Assembly: GCA_018648685.1 (NCBI GenBank)
Contig: JABGQT010000039.1
Span: 1-40,605, forward strand
Reading direction: 5' to 3'
Origin: Anaerolineae bacterium
Lineage (GTDB): Bacteria > Chloroflexota > Anaerolineae > Anaerolineales > Villigracilaceae
Length of the DNA: 40,605 nucleotides
The position numbers and the translations under genes are program-made. Below, in pieces: positions 26,030 to 35,483 of the stretch. Under the pieces are notes generated by a model. That model worked only from the letters and a program-made list of their open reading frames with translations, ran no database searches and was not told the origin of the DNA. Each line of letters starts with the position of its first letter. Position 1 is the stretch's first letter.

Positions 26030-27147
26030 GCGAAGAAAGACTAGAAATCGGCAGCACTTATGTGCTCAAGAAAGAAGATTTCAACACCCTGCTTTCTCGT
26101 CTCACAGAGAAGGGCTACGAAACTATCGGCGCAAAGGTCGAGAACGAAACTCTGGTTTATGACCGCATTTCTACACTTGAAGACTTCCCCCAAGGCTATG
26201 TTTCGGAGCAGGAAGCGGGGCATTTCCGCCTGACAAAAACCAACCACGAACGTTATTTCGACTATATCCCCGGCGCACATTCGTGGAAACAATTTCTTTT
26301 CCCCTCCCGTACCGAGTTATTCACCCTACGAAAAAATGACAATTGGCAAACCGAACTTCCCAGCGAAGAGCAGCCCAAATACGCTTTCATCGGCGTGCGC
26401 GGATGTGAACTGAGTGCCATCCAAATTCAGGATGATATTTTCATGCGGGATGATTTTACCGATCCGATCTATGCAAAGCGCCGCCAGAATCTTTTCATTT
26501 TGAGCATCAATTGTCTGCACCCCGCAAATGCCTGCTTCTGCACATCTATGCAAACGGGACCCAAAGCGGGTGCCGGTTTTGATCTTTCTCTAACTGAGTT
26601 GGACGATGTCTTTTTATTGGAAGTCGGATCAGAAATGGGACGCCTGATCTTGAACGGGATGCCGCTCGAGGCAGCGAGTGCCTTCGTCTTACAGGCGGCA
26701 CAAAAGGGACTTGAACGTGCTGCCCGCCAAATGACGCGTGAGCTCGACACAAGCGATCTCCCCGAACTTCTGACCTTAAATCTCAACCATCCCCATTGGC
26801 ATGAAATTGCCGAACGCTGTCTTTCCTGCGGGAGCTGTACCCAAGTCTGCCCGACCTGTTTCTGCTGGGATACGGTAGACACCAGCGACGTACTTGGCAA
26901 GGAAACCAAACGTGAACGGGTTTGGGACTCTTGTTTCAATATTGGTTATTCGTATCAGGCGGGGGGGAATACCCGACCCACCATCCACTCTCGATATAGA
27001 CAATGGCTCAGCCACAAGTTGGGGACATGGGTGGAGCAGAACGGGACATTGGGCTGCGTCGGCTGTGGACGCTGCATCGTCTGGTGTCCGGCAGGAATCG
27101 ATCTAACAGAAGAAGTCCCCGTTTTTCGGGAGGATAAAAAGGCATGA
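26026..27147 (+). CDS. hydB: [NiFe] hydrogenase beta subunit, 4Fe-4S (HydB family)
   Basis: A 373-residue protein of the HydB/AsrA sulfhydrogenase beta family. It relays electrons between the hydrogenase small subunit and the flavoprotein HydG. The N-terminal domain contains FIGVRGCELSAIQIQDD (121-137) and Cys163, Cys170 and Cys172. Two [4Fe-4S] motifs follow: C265, C268, C271, C275 and C344, C347, C350, C354, each ending in Pro. It is the second gene of the operon, overlapping its neighbours on both sides by 4 bases. Cytoplasmic; no signal peptide or membrane helix is visible. Confidence 0.93.
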   Translation: MSEERLEIGSTYVLKKEDFNTLLSRLTEKGYETIGAKVENETLVYDRISTLEDFPQGYVSEQEAGHFRLTKTNHERYFDYIPGAHSWKQFLFPSRTELFTLRKNDNWQTELPSEEQPKYAFIGVRGCELSAIQIQDDIFMRDDFTDPIYAKRRQNLFILSINCLHPANACFCTSMQTGPKAGAGFDLSLTELDDVFLLEVGSEMGRLILNGMPLEAASAFVLQAAQKGLERAARQMTRELDTSDLPELLTLNLNHPHWHEIAERCLSCGSCTQVCPTCFCWDTVDTSDVLGKETKRERVWDSCFNIGYSYQAGGNTRPTIHSRYRQWLSHKLGTWVEQNGTLGCVGCGRCIVWCPAGIDLTEEVPVFREDKKA

Positions 27148-28010
27148 CAACAACAATGATAAAACCCGCTGCTGTACATGAAGAAGCCCCCCTTGCCCCC
27201 CATTGGGCAGAAGTGGTTGAGATCATCCCGGAAGCCGAAGGGATCAAAACCTATTGGCTGAAATTTCAGGATGAAAATCTGGCGAAAACCTACAGATTTT
27301 TGCCCGGGCAGTTCAATATGGTCTACATCCCCGGTTATGGCGAAGCTGCGATTTCCATTAGCTCTGATGCCGAAGACCGCAGCCGCATCGGGCATACGAT
27401 CCGCTTTGTAGGAAATGTGACCCGTGCCGTCAGCCGCCTAAAAGTTGGTGATGAAGTCGGCATTCGGGGACCCTTCGGAACACCCTGGCCTATGGATGAA
27501 TTGGAAGGTCACGATGTAACCATCGCTGCCGGTGGTATCGGCTTGGCTCCTTTGCGCCCAGCGATCTATCACATCATGAACCATCGTGAACGCTATGGGA
27601 AAGTACATATTCTATATGGCGCACGCACACCTGACGATATGCTCTACCCCGACGAATATGCTGAATGGGAAGCGAAGGATATTCACGTCGCCACAACCGT
27701 TGACCGTGCTGACGACACCTGGAAAGGTTCCGTTGGTGTTGTGCCAATGCTCTTTTACCGTTATCGCATGGATGCCCCAAGATCCGCCGTGCTAACTTGT
27801 GGTCCCGAGATTATGATCCGCTTTGTGATCTTTGAAGGCTTGGCTCGCCGTATCCCCGCCGATCATATTTATGTTTCGCTTGAGCGTAATATGAAATGTG
27901 GTCAAGGCTCCTGCGGACATTGCCAAACGGGGCAATACTTCATCTGCAAAGATGGTCCCGTCTTCCGCTTTGATCAACTGGAAGATTTCTTCAACGTGGA
28001 GGAATTCTAA
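27144..28010 (+). CDS. hydG: [NiFe] hydrogenase gamma subunit, FAD/NAD(P)-binding (HydG family)
   Basis: A 288-residue ferredoxin-NADP reductase-like subunit. [10 protein letters not shown] (51-60) and GEAAISISS (66-74) form the FAD-binding part. [12 protein letters not shown] (128-139) is the nucleotide-binding Gly-rich loop and TCGPEIM (218-224) the C-terminal reductase motif. C252, C257, C260 and C268 form a [2Fe-2S] motif like that of dihydroorotate dehydrogenase electron-transfer subunits. It should pass electrons between NAD(P)H and the Fe-S chain of HydB. It overlaps hydB by 4 bases and hydD by 1. The name follows the archaeal sulfhydrogenase HydBGDA and is unrelated to the [FeFe]-hydrogenase maturase HydG. 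Confidence 0.93.
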   Translation: MTTTMIKPAAVHEEAPLAPHWAEVVEIIPEAEGIKTYWLKFQDENLAKTYRFLPGQFNMVYIPGYGEAAISISSDAEDRSRIGHTIRFVGNVTRAVSRLKVGDEVGIRGPFGTPWPMDELEGHDVTIAAGGIGLAPLRPAIYHIMNHRERYGKVHILYGARTPDDMLYPDEYAEWEAKDIHVATTVDRADDTWKGSVGVVPMLFYRYRMDAPRSAVLTCGPEIMIRFVIFEGLARRIPADHIYVSLERNMKCGQGSCGHCQTGQYFICKDGPVFRFDQLEDFFNVEEF

Positions 28011-28798
28011 TGACTAAACCCACCGTTGCCGTACATAAATTCTCATCCTGCGATGGATGCCAACTCCAGATTTTGAATATGGAAGATGAAATTCTTGATC
28101 TGGCAGAAGCCATCGACATCGCTTATTTTCTGGAGGCAACTCGAGACTCCCGACCAGGACCTTACGATATATCTATTGTCGAGGGTTCTATCACCACAGA
28201 GCATGAAATTGATCGGATTAAGAAAATTCGCCATGAATCTGGCTTGCTGATCGCCATCGGCACTTGTGCCACGGCTGGCGGCATTCAGGCGTTGCGAAAT
28301 ATCGCCGACGCGGATGAATATGCCAATATCGTTTATCCCCAACCCGAGTATCTCAGCTATTTGAAGCAGGCTGCGCCCATCTCTGAGTACGTGCGTGTGG
28401 ATATGGAATTGTGGGGCTGCCCGATCAATAAATATCAGCTTTTGGAAGTGATCGTTGCCCTGCTTCAAAATCGTCGCCCCGTGTTGCCGCAAACCAGCGT
28501 TTGTATGGAATGTAAACAGGCGGGCACTATCTGCGTTTTGGTATCGGAGGGGGCACCATGTTTGGGCCCGGCAACCCAAGCGGGGTGTGGAGCGGTCTGC
28601 CCCACTAGCGGTCGGGGCTGTTACGGATGTTTTGGTCCCGTCACCCAGGCAAATACCGAGTCGCTATCCGACATCCTGACATCCATAGAACACTACCCGG
28701 GAGAGACTCGTCAACTTTTTAGCAACATCAGCAATTTTGCGCCTGTCTTCCACGAAGCAGCCCAAAAACTTAAAGAACTTGAAGAGAAGGAGGCATAG
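28010..28798 (+). CDS. hydD: [NiFe] hydrogenase small subunit (delta, HydD family)
   Basis: A 262-residue protein without a Tat signal, consistent with a cytoplasmic group 3 enzyme. [10 protein letters not shown] (10-19) supplies two proximal [4Fe-4S] ligands, IGTCATAGG the third, and the later segment with APCLGP and CGAVCP the remaining ones. Additional cysteines (CMECK, CYGCFGP) are consistent with the F420-nonreducing/sulfhydrogenase small-subunit family. It conducts electrons from the Ni-Fe site in HydA to HydB. It starts on the last base of the hydG stop codon and is followed by hydA after one base. Confidence 0.94.
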   Translation: MTKPTVAVHKFSSCDGCQLQILNMEDEILDLAEAIDIAYFLEATRDSRPGPYDISIVEGSITTEHEIDRIKKIRHESGLLIAIGTCATAGGIQALRNIADADEYANIVYPQPEYLSYLKQAAPISEYVRVDMELWGCPINKYQLLEVIVALLQNRRPVLPQTSVCMECKQAGTICVLVSEGAPCLGPATQAGCGAVCPTSGRGCYGCFGPVTQANTESLSDILTSIEHYPGETRQLFSNISNFAPVFHEAAQKLKELEEKEA

Positions 28799-28799
28799 C

Positions 28800-30086
28800 A
28801 TGGGCAAAAGAATTTCTGTCCCCGAGTTGGCACGAGTGGAAGGTGAAGGCGGGTTGCATATTGCGCTGGAAGGCGATGAAATCAGCGAATTACGTCTGGA
28901 TATTTACGAACCCCCGCGCTTTTTTGAAGGTTTTTTGCAAGGACGCTATTTGCAGGAAGTGCCTGATATTACCGCGCGAATTTGTGGCATTTGCCCCGTC
29001 GCTTATCAAATGAGTTCGGTTTATGCGCTGGAAAAAGCTGTTGAGGCAGAGATCACGCCCAGCATCCGTGCGCTGCGCCGACTGCTTTATTGTGGTGAAT
29101 ATATTGAGAGCCACGCCCTGCATATTTATATGCTCCAGGCACCCGATTTACTTGGGCATGAGAGTGCCTTGAGTTTGGCGGCTGTTGCACCCGATGTGGT
29201 CAAAACAGCTCTGCGTTTAAAGAAAATCGGTAATCAATTATTGCGTAATATCGGTGGGCGTTCTGTGCATCCTGTGAGTGCGATGGTGGGCGGTTTTTAT
29301 CGTTGGCCAAAAGCTGAGAAGCTCAAAGAGATGCTCCTCGATCTGCGCTGGGGACTGGACGCGTCCATTGAGACGGCGCACTGGGCAGTCACTTTGCCTT
29401 TCCCCGAAATGGATGTGGATTACGAATTTGTGGCATTGACTTTGCCCGACGAATACGCCATCATCGAGGGCGATGTGCTTTCGAGCAAAAATGGCATCGT
29501 GCCTGTAGAAAAGTTCAACGATATTTATCCTGAGAAACATGTCCGTCACTCGAACGCTTTACACAGTCTGACGGTGACGGGAGAGCCTTATTTGGTGGGG
29601 CCTTTGGCGCGTTTGAATCTCAATTATGAGAAGTTGCATCCGACAGCGAAAGCTGTGCTGGATGAATTGAATCTCGAAATGCCGATTACCAATCCCTACA
29701 AAGCGCTGATCGCTCGTGCAGTGGAGTTGGTCGAAGTCTATGCACTTGCTATTGATCTGGTCGAGGGATATGCCCCCGAAGGTCCTGCCCATGTGGCGTT
29801 GGATTTGAAGGTGGGCAAAGGCTGTGCCGCAACAGAAGCACCACGTGGATTGCTCTATCATCACTATGAAGTGGATGAAAAAGGCTTCATCAAGAGTGCG
29901 CATATCATGCCGCCAACGGCGCAAAACCTGGCACGCATCGAAGAAGATTTGCGTCAACTTGTGCCGCTGGTGATCGAGAAACCGCATGAGGAAGCAACGC
30001 TGGATTGTGAGCATTTGATTCGCTCTTATGATCCGTGCATTTCTTGCGCGACGCACTTTTTGACCTTGGATATTGAGAGGAAATAG
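28800..30086 (+). CDS. hydA: [NiFe] hydrogenase large subunit (alpha, HydA family; group 3b-like)
   Basis: A 428-residue catalytic subunit. The frame opens at 28737, but AAGGAGG just before the ATG at 28800 and the start MGKRISVPELARVEG, usual for the family, fix the start. The N-terminal Ni ligands are in RICGICPVAYQ (C62, C65); the usual His four residues after C65 is Tyr69. The C-terminal ligands are in DPCISCATH (C413, C416), followed by a 9-residue tail after His419 that a maturation protease would remove. Gene order HydB-G-D-A and cytoplasmic subunits point to a bidirectional NAD(P)-linked group 3b type hydrogenase. Subgroup assignment is by gene order, not phylogeny. Confidence 0.93.
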   Translation: MGKRISVPELARVEGEGGLHIALEGDEISELRLDIYEPPRFFEGFLQGRYLQEVPDITARICGICPVAYQMSSVYALEKAVEAEITPSIRALRRLLYCGEYIESHALHIYMLQAPDLLGHESALSLAAVAPDVVKTALRLKKIGNQLLRNIGGRSVHPVSAMVGGFYRWPKAEKLKEMLLDLRWGLDASIETAHWAVTLPFPEMDVDYEFVALTLPDEYAIIEGDVLSSKNGIVPVEKFNDIYPEKHVRHSNALHSLTVTGEPYLVGPLARLNLNYEKLHPTAKAVLDELNLEMPITNPYKALIARAVELVEVYALAIDLVEGYAPEGPAHVALDLKVGKGCAATEAPRGLLYHHYEVDEKGFIKSAHIMPPTAQNLARIEEDLRQLVPLVIEKPHEEATLDCEHLIRSYDPCISCATHFLTLDIERK

Positions 30087-30109
30087 CCCGCCCCGCCCCC
30101 TCTGCCCCA

Positions 30110-30250
30110 ACGGGCATCTCCCCCAAATTGAAGAACGAATTTGGGGGAGGAAGAACAAAAATCTTCCTGAAACTCTCTATATATTTGTCCCCCTATTTTG
30201 CTTGCAAAATGGGGGGGGGCGCTCCGAGCGAAGCAAGGAGCAGGGGGGCT
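30110..30250. repeat. Cluster of palindromes between hydA and its protease gene (REP-like)
   Basis: CTCCCCCAAATT (30118-30129) and AATTTGGGGGAG (30138-30149) form a perfect 12-base stem with an 8-base loop. CCCCCTATTTTGC (30189-30201) and GCAAAATGGGGGG (30204-30216) form a second near-palindrome, and GCTCC/GGAGC (30221-30225 and 30237-30241) a third. There is no T-tract after any. The G/C-run style resembles dispersed intergenic repeats rather than a terminator, although the first hairpin could stabilise the hydBGDA mRNA 3' end. Confidence 0.6.
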
Positions 30251-30276
30251 GAACATCTAACTTTATAGCAAAAATT

Positions 30277-30750
30277 ATGAAAAAAATCATCCTTATTGGC
30301 ATTGGACAAAAACTGCGAGGCGATGACGCCATTGGTCCCGAAGTGGTCCAGGCGTGGGAGTGGCAGCATCCTGAAAGCGCAAAACTTGTGCAAATAGAGC
30401 TCAGCCAACTCCCAGGGCTGGAGTTACTGGGCTTATTTGGGGATGCGGATATTGCTATTTTGGTGGATGCTGTTCAGAGTGGGGGCGAAGCGGGTACGGT
30501 ACACGTCACGGGAATCGACCAAGTCATTTCATTCGGAGCAGGCTCCGGATCCGTGCATGGATTCGGCGTCGCAGAAACGCTGGCACTGGGTCAGCAGGTT
30601 GATCCTGACGCCATCCCGGATGAAGTCATCATTATAGGGGTTGAAGCACTACAAATGGATATTGGCCATCCTATTAGCCGAGAAGTTCAGACTAGTATTC
30701 CCCAAGCGATTTCTAGTATTCAAGAAATCGTTCTCCAATACACGACCTAA
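30277..30750 (+). CDS. Hydrogenase maturation protease (HycI/HyaD family)
   Basis: A 157-residue protein of normal size for the family. IGIGQKLRGDDAIGPEV (7-23) contains the conserved nickel-sensing acidic residue (the GDDxxG motif), ILVDAVQSG the second acidic ligand, and SVHGFG the His-containing segment. The enzyme cleaves the C-terminal extension of the large subunit after the final His once nickel is inserted; hydA, just upstream, has such a 9-residue tail. It is separated from hydA by 190 bases of palindromic sequence but is on the same strand. No strong ribosome-binding site is visible. Confidence 0.92.
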   Translation: MKKIILIGIGQKLRGDDAIGPEVVQAWEWQHPESAKLVQIELSQLPGLELLGLFGDADIAILVDAVQSGGEAGTVHVTGIDQVISFGAGSGSVHGFGVAETLALGQQVDPDAIPDEVIIIGVEALQMDIGHPISREVQTSIPQAISSIQEIVLQYTT

Positions 30751-30888
30751 ACAACAAAAAATCACTCAACAACTGAACTTCTTCAAATAAGTTAGGCATT
30801 TTTAATATCACTGTCTTCAGCCCTACTTGCCAAACGCGATCAGGCTACCAGAACCTAATTGCCGCTGTGTCTAAAATTTGCAACATCT

Positions 30889-31464
30889 TTATTTCACCTT
30901 CATCGGTATACCCGCTACAAAGAATAAGACCTCATCTGCATGTTTCGCCAGCATCTGATTAGCACGACCGAGAAAGTCTCGGTAGGCACGTCCCAATTCA
31001 TATGGCGGAACAAGTCCCAAGCCAACTTCGTTAGAAACGACCAAAAGTTCAACATCCGTTTCTTGAACATAGGCAATCAATGCCTCGACCTCGGCGATTA
31101 TTTTTGTTTCGATCTTTCTGTCAAATGGGTCTACGCTGGGGACATCAAATGGATCATCTTCCAGAGCGGCAGCATCCATTAAATGATTGGCGACCAAAAA
31201 AGTCATGCAATCTAATAAAATAACGGATGCGTCGCTTCGCACCTGACGAATAGCTTGGACAACGTTTCGAGGGGCTTCTACCGTATCCCAAGCAGATGGT
31301 CGGTCAGCGCGGTGCTTTACAACTCGCTCTTTCATCTCCTCATCTTTGGTTTCGGATGTGGCAACATATAAGACATTCTCACCGCCGGTTTCCTTTGCAC
31401 ATTTCTCGGCGAAGGTGCTTTTACCGCTGCGTGCGCCGCCAAGAACTAAGGTCAGTTTTCCCAT
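30889..31464 (-). CDS. cobU: Adenosylcobinamide kinase / adenosylcobinamide-phosphate guanylyltransferase
   Basis: A 191-residue bifunctional enzyme. The P-loop GGARSGKST is at residues 9-17, the DCMTFLVANHL segment follows near 85-95, and VVSNEVGLGLVP is the family signature. It phosphorylates adenosylcobinamide and then transfers GMP from GTP to give AdoCbi-GDP, the substrate of CobS encoded two genes upstream. It is last in the operon and overlaps the end of cobQ by 13 bases. Confidence 0.95.
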   Translation of the reverse strand: MGKLTLVLGGARSGKSTFAEKCAKETGGENVLYVATSETKDEEMKERVVKHRADRPSAWDTVEAPRNVVQAIRQVRSDASVILLDCMTFLVANHLMDAAALEDDPFDVPSVDPFDRKIETKIIAEVEALIAYVQETDVELLVVSNEVGLGLVPPYELGRAYRDFLGRANQMLAKHADEVLFFVAGIPMKVK

Positions 31465-32951
31465 ATAATTTTCTCCAAATATTCCAAATCCAAAGTTTCT
31501 TCTAGCGTGTCAGCCAAACGGGTTAAGGAAGCAGCAAAGGGATCTTTCTCTCCTGCTTTTTCATTCCAGCCTAAATCTTTTAACCAAGCTCGTCGCAAAT
31601 TCTCATTCGCAAATAGACCATGCACATAGCAGCCCCAAACTTTGCCATCTTTGCTTGTTGCGCCATCTAAAACTTGAACGGATTGCCCACTGCGTTCGGT
31701 AATTTTCAGCCACGAACTCTGGCTATCTGTGCGCCCCATGTGGATCTCGTAGCCGTTGATGGTTTGACCTTCCAAGTTAGAAAACCAGCCAGAACCATTC
31801 TCTATTTCTGCGTTGGCTTGGTGCGTGGTTTTTTCTTTGGCAAAAATTGTATTTAGCGGAAGCAAGCCTAAACCACGAGCATTATCCTGCTTTGATTCCA
31901 CATTTTGCGGATCGTAGATCATTTCTCCCAGCATTTGGTAGCCACCACAAATGCCTACGACATTTCCACCATCTTGGGCATACTTCTGGATGGTCTCATC
32001 AAAACCTTGAGACCGCAACCATTCCAAATCGTTGATGGTGCTCTTTGTGCCGGGGATGATGATGGCAGCAGGATTGCCAATTTGCTCAGGGTTGTCTACA
32101 TAGCGAATCTGGACGCCGGGTTCTGCGTCCAGTGGGTCAAAATCGTCAAAGTTGGCGATGCGGGGGAGATGAATAACAACGATTTCTGTTGCTTCATTTG
32201 ATGGAGCAGGTATGGCAAAGGGATTCTCCAAAGCTACGGCATCTTCTTCGGGGATGAAGAGGTCATGAAGATATGGCACCACACCTAATACGGGAATATC
32301 ACTTTTTTCTTGCAGAATTTCAACGCCATCATAGAAGAGAGAAATATCTCCGCGAAATTTATTGACGATCAAGCCTTTTATTAGTTTACGTTCTTCGGGT
32401 TCGAGAAGCCAAACGGTTCCGATCAGTTGGGCAAAAATACCGCCGCGGTCTATATCGCCAGCTAATAAGACGGGGGCGTTAGCATAGCGGGCAATCGCCA
32501 TATTGACGATGTCGCCTTTTCTGAGATTAAGCTCGGCTGCGCTACCTGCACCTTCAACAATGATAAGCTCGTATTGCTCGCGTAAACGATCTAATGCCCC
32601 CGTAGCTTCTTGCCACAGAAAATCTTTCTTTGGATAATACTCGCGGGCATCTAATGTTTTCCAGGGGCGCCCCATAACGACAACTTGTGAGCGCGAGTCG
32701 GCTTCTGGTTTGATGAGAACCGGGTTCATATCCACGTGAGGCTCCAGACCCGATGCGATTGCCTGCGTTGCCTGTGCCCGCCCAATCTCTGATCCATCTG
32801 GGCAGACGGCAGCGTTATTGGACATATTCTGTGCTTTGTAGGGAGCTACGCGCACACCGCGTCTAGCAAAAAGATGGCAAAGCCCTGCAACAAGAAGACT
32901 CTTTCCCACAGATGAGCTAGTACCCAGAATGACAAGAACTTTTGCGGTCAT
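31452..32951 (-). CDS. cobQ: Cobyric acid synthase
   Basis: A 499-residue glutamine-dependent amidase (CobQ/CbiP). The N-terminal dethiobiotin-synthetase-like domain has the P-loop LGTSSSVGKSLL, followed by APYKAQNMSNN and IVEGAGSAAE. The C-terminal class I glutamine amidotransferase domain has the nucleophile Cys in GICGGYQMLGE and the His in CYVHGLF. It amidates four carboxylates of adenosylcobyrinic acid a,c-diamide. It overlaps cobS by 4 bases (ATGA). No corrin-ring-forming genes are in the window, so it may serve salvage of incomplete corrinoids, or the ring genes lie elsewhere. Confidence 0.96.
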   Translation of the reverse strand: MTAKVLVILGTSSSVGKSLLVAGLCHLFARRGVRVAPYKAQNMSNNAAVCPDGSEIGRAQATQAIASGLEPHVDMNPVLIKPEADSRSQVVVMGRPWKTLDAREYYPKKDFLWQEATGALDRLREQYELIIVEGAGSAAELNLRKGDIVNMAIARYANAPVLLAGDIDRGGIFAQLIGTVWLLEPEERKLIKGLIVNKFRGDISLFYDGVEILQEKSDIPVLGVVPYLHDLFIPEEDAVALENPFAIPAPSNEATEIVVIHLPRIANFDDFDPLDAEPGVQIRYVDNPEQIGNPAAIIIPGTKSTINDLEWLRSQGFDETIQKYAQDGGNVVGICGGYQMLGEMIYDPQNVESKQDNARGLGLLPLNTIFAKEKTTHQANAEIENGSGWFSNLEGQTINGYEIHMGRTDSQSSWLKITERSGQSVQVLDGATSKDGKVWGCYVHGLFANENLRRAWLKDLGWNEKAGEKDPFAASLTRLADTLEETLDLEYLEKIIWEN

Positions 32952-33679
32952 AGGGTTATACCTGTTGTGAAGAAAAGTAAAACAGCAAGTTCTACGATTT
33001 CACAAAGTGCACCGTAGCTATCGCCTGTTAGACCGGGGATGCGGCGAAGGATAAATGCTGCGCCAAGCCAAAGCACGATGCCAGAAATAGCCAGAGCTAT
33101 CAATCCCGACCATCCGGCGAAGAGCCAGACAGCGATAATGGAGGTGAGTGTTGCGAGAATTATTTGGGGCAAGCCGACATTGTCTTTCATATCCCGACCA
33201 AGCCCTTTTTCGCGAGCGTAGGGGTAGGCAAAAATTGCTAGAGACAGAGTCCAGCGTCCAAAAACGGGAGCAAGTAGAAGTCCGGTGTGATCCGGCAAAG
33301 ATATGAGGGCAGCGTATTTTGCCAGTAGAAACAATCCGCCACCAGCCACGCCAAATGCGCCGACGCGCGAATCCCGCATAATTTCCAGCCGTCGCTCGGG
33401 CGTGAATCCGCCGAAAAGACCATCGCAACTGTCGAGAAATCCATCAAAATGCAATGCGCGGGTGAGTAAGATCCAAGCGACAAGAATAAAGATGGCAATA
33501 ACCGGTGTTGGAAATATCACTTGCAGGCTGCGCTCTAATCCGTAGAGTAAGCCGCCCAGCGCCAAGCCGACGAGGGGGAAGTAGCCAACGGCGCGACCCA
33601 ATTCTTGCGCTGTAAATGCTCGGCGAATGACAGCCGGAAAGGTGGTTAAAAATTGGAAAGCAGCCAGCAGCGCAGTCAT
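32948..33679 (-). CDS. cobS: Adenosylcobinamide-GDP ribazoletransferase (cobalamin synthase)
   Basis: A 243-residue membrane enzyme with about six hydrophobic helices. The conserved segment RALHFDGFLDSCDGLFGG is the metal-binding Asp-rich core, followed by RDSRVGAFG, and GLTGDSYGALCEIVE forms the C-terminal conserved loop. It joins AdoCbi-GDP with alpha-ribazole (phosphate) to make adenosylcobalamin (phosphate). The gene overlaps cobT by one base and cobQ by four, so the block is translationally coupled. Confidence 0.96.
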   Translation of the reverse strand: MTALLAAFQFLTTFPAVIRRAFTAQELGRAVGYFPLVGLALGGLLYGLERSLQVIFPTPVIAIFILVAWILLTRALHFDGFLDSCDGLFGGFTPERRLEIMRDSRVGAFGVAGGGLFLLAKYAALISLPDHTGLLLAPVFGRWTLSLAIFAYPYAREKGLGRDMKDNVGLPQIILATLTSIIAVWLFAGWSGLIALAISGIVLWLGAAFILRRIPGLTGDSYGALCEIVELAVLLFFTTGITL

Positions 33680-34728
33680 TATTCTTTGTCTGAAACGCCT
33701 GCATCGGCAAAGGTTGCCATCTCGGCAAGAATTTTACAGGCAGCTTCCGCGAAGGAAATCCCTAGCGCCGCGCCAGTGCCTTCACCTAGGCAAAAATCGA
33801 GATCGACGAGGGGTTTTAGCCCCAGCCATTCGATCATCTGACTGTGCCCATATTCCTGTGAGCGGTGCGCAGAGATCAGGTAGGCGCGCACTTCAGGAGC
33901 GATAGATACGGCTATCATGGCGGCGGCGGTGGAAATAAAGCCATCAACCATAACCGCTTTACGGTTTGCCGCGGCGCCGAGAATGACTCCGACCAAACCA
34001 GCGATTTCAAAGCCACCGACCTTGGCGAGAATATCCAAGCCATCTTTTGGATCGGGTTTATTCACTTCCAGCGCGCGTTCAATTGCGTCGATTTTTCGTT
34101 TCAGACCTTCGTCGTCCACGCCTGTGCCACGCCCTGCGAGCTTTGCCGGTGCTATGCCAGTCAACACCGCGGCAATAGCTGCAGATGGTGTGGTGTTGCC
34201 GATGCCCATATCGCCTGTACCGACGATATCCAGACCTTTTTTGATCTCAGATTCGACAACATTTACACCAGCCAGAATAGCCTCTTCGGCTCGTTCCTGT
34301 GTCATCGCTGGACCTTTGGTCATATTCGCTGTTCCCTGAGCAATTTTCTTGACAACCAGTGCTGGATGCGGCTCCATCTCTACGACAACGCCCATGTCCA
34401 CAATTGTGATGCGTGCCCCAACATGCTTCGCTAAAACGTTGATAGCTGCACCACCGTATAAGAAATTCATCACCATTTGTGGGGTAACTTCTTGCGAAAA
34501 GGCACTTACACCTTCTTCAACTACGCCATGATCTCCAGCCATTGTGATGATGACCTTATCATTGATCTCCGGGATTTCTTTTCCGCTTATTCCTGCCAAT
34601 TGAATGGAAAGTTCTTCTAACCTTCCCAGACTTCCGGCTGGTTTAGTTAACGTATTTTGACGTGCTTTGGCAGCAGCCATAGCGTTTTCGTCCAAGCTCT
34701 CGATCTTCGCGATGATGTTCTCTAACAT
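33679..34728 (-). CDS. cobT: Nicotinate-nucleotide--dimethylbenzimidazole phosphoribosyltransferase
   Basis: A 349-residue enzyme of normal CobT length. Motifs: KPAGSLGRLEEL near the N-terminus, MAGDHGVVEEGVSA, GDMGIGNTTPSAA, SAHRSQEYGH, and the C-terminal GEGTGAALG containing the catalytic glutamate. It activates the lower-ligand base to its alpha-ribotide for CobS. A REP-like element separates it from cobO upstream; downstream it is coupled to cobS (shared TAATG-type junction). Confidence 0.96.
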   Translation of the reverse strand: MLENIIAKIESLDENAMAAAKARQNTLTKPAGSLGRLEELSIQLAGISGKEIPEINDKVIITMAGDHGVVEEGVSAFSQEVTPQMVMNFLYGGAAINVLAKHVGARITIVDMGVVVEMEPHPALVVKKIAQGTANMTKGPAMTQERAEEAILAGVNVVESEIKKGLDIVGTGDMGIGNTTPSAAIAAVLTGIAPAKLAGRGTGVDDEGLKRKIDAIERALEVNKPDPKDGLDILAKVGGFEIAGLVGVILGAAANRKAVMVDGFISTAAAMIAVSIAPEVRAYLISAHRSQEYGHSQMIEWLGLKPLVDLDFCLGEGTGAALGISFAEAACKILAEMATFADAGVSDKE

Positions 34729-34789
34729 GGTATTCCTCTGTAAATGGGTTCTTATGGATGAATTATTTAGAAGTTAGCAAAATCTTTCA

Positions 34790-34879
34790 CGTCATTGCGA
34801 GGCAGCTTTACCGCCGAAGCAATCTCCAAGACCGTATCGGAGACTGCCACGTCGCAAGTACGTGCTCCTCGCAGTGACA
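34790..34879. repeat. Dispersed palindromic repeat (GTCATTGCGAGG type)
   Basis: GTCATTGCGAGG (34791-34802) and CCTCGCAGTGAC (34867-34878) form near-perfect outer inverted arms. GCAATCTCC (34819-34827) and GGAGACTGC (34839-34847) form an inner pair. The sequence style, CGAAGCAATCTCC plus GAGACTGCCACGTCG, is that of a repeat family I recall from many bacterial genomes. It sits inside the cobalamin operon, between cobO and cobT. A genome-wide copy count is not available here. Confidence 0.75.
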
Positions 34880-34910
34880 TAGATATGCTAAGTTTTATAT
34901 GCTTCATCCA

Positions 34911-35444
34911 TTAGAACTCAATCCCTGGCTGGGCAGAGATTTCTTGGTCTTTATAAGGGTGCTTGATCTCTTTCATTTCTGTCACAAGGTCAGCGAAATC
35001 GATCAATTCCTGCGGAGCATTGCGTCCGGTGATAATTAGATGTTGCATCAGTGGTTTCTTTTCTTTCAACCACGCAACAACTTCACTCACGTCCAGCCAG
35101 CCAAAATGCAAGGGATAGGTAAATTCATCTAAAACGATCAGATCGTATTCGTCGCTGGCAATTTTTTCCTGCGCAATTTCCCATCCATGCCGTGCAAGAG
35201 CTGTAGTTTCGTCTAAGTTTTTGGATTTCCAAGTAAAGCCGTCTCCTGTAGAGATCCACTCGATGCCCAGCTTTTGGGCAGCTTTTACTTCTCCCCATTT
35301 TCCTTTTTCGGATTTGATGAACTGGATTGCGCAAACCCGCATCCCACGTCCCCAAGCGCGTAGGATAGTCCCGAACGCAGCTGTGGACTTTCCTTTCCCA
35401 TTACCTGTGTTGACGATGACCAAGCCTTTTTTCTTTTTTATCAT
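34911..35444 (-). CDS. cobO: Cob(I)yrinic acid a,c-diamide adenosyltransferase (CobO/CobA/BtuR type)
   Basis: A 177-residue protein. The P-loop [14 protein letters not shown] (12-25), [12 protein letters not shown], the Walker B-like [11 protein letters not shown], and [20 protein letters not shown] are diagnostic of the family. It transfers the 5'-deoxyadenosyl group from ATP to cobalt of reduced corrinoids, an early step for imported corrinoids. It lies in the riboswitch-led operon after orf85. Confidence 0.96.
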   Translation of the reverse strand: MIKKKKGLVIVNTGNGKGKSTAAFGTILRAWGRGMRVCAIQFIKSEKGKWGEVKAAQKLGIEWISTGDGFTWKSKNLDETTALARHGWEIAQEKIASDEYDLIVLDEFTYPLHFGWLDVSEVVAWLKEKKPLMQHLIITGRNAPQELIDFADLVTEMKEIKHPYKDQEISAQPGIEF

Positions 35445-35483
35445 TATCTATATCCTTATCTAGCCAAGAGAAGTTTTGTCAGC

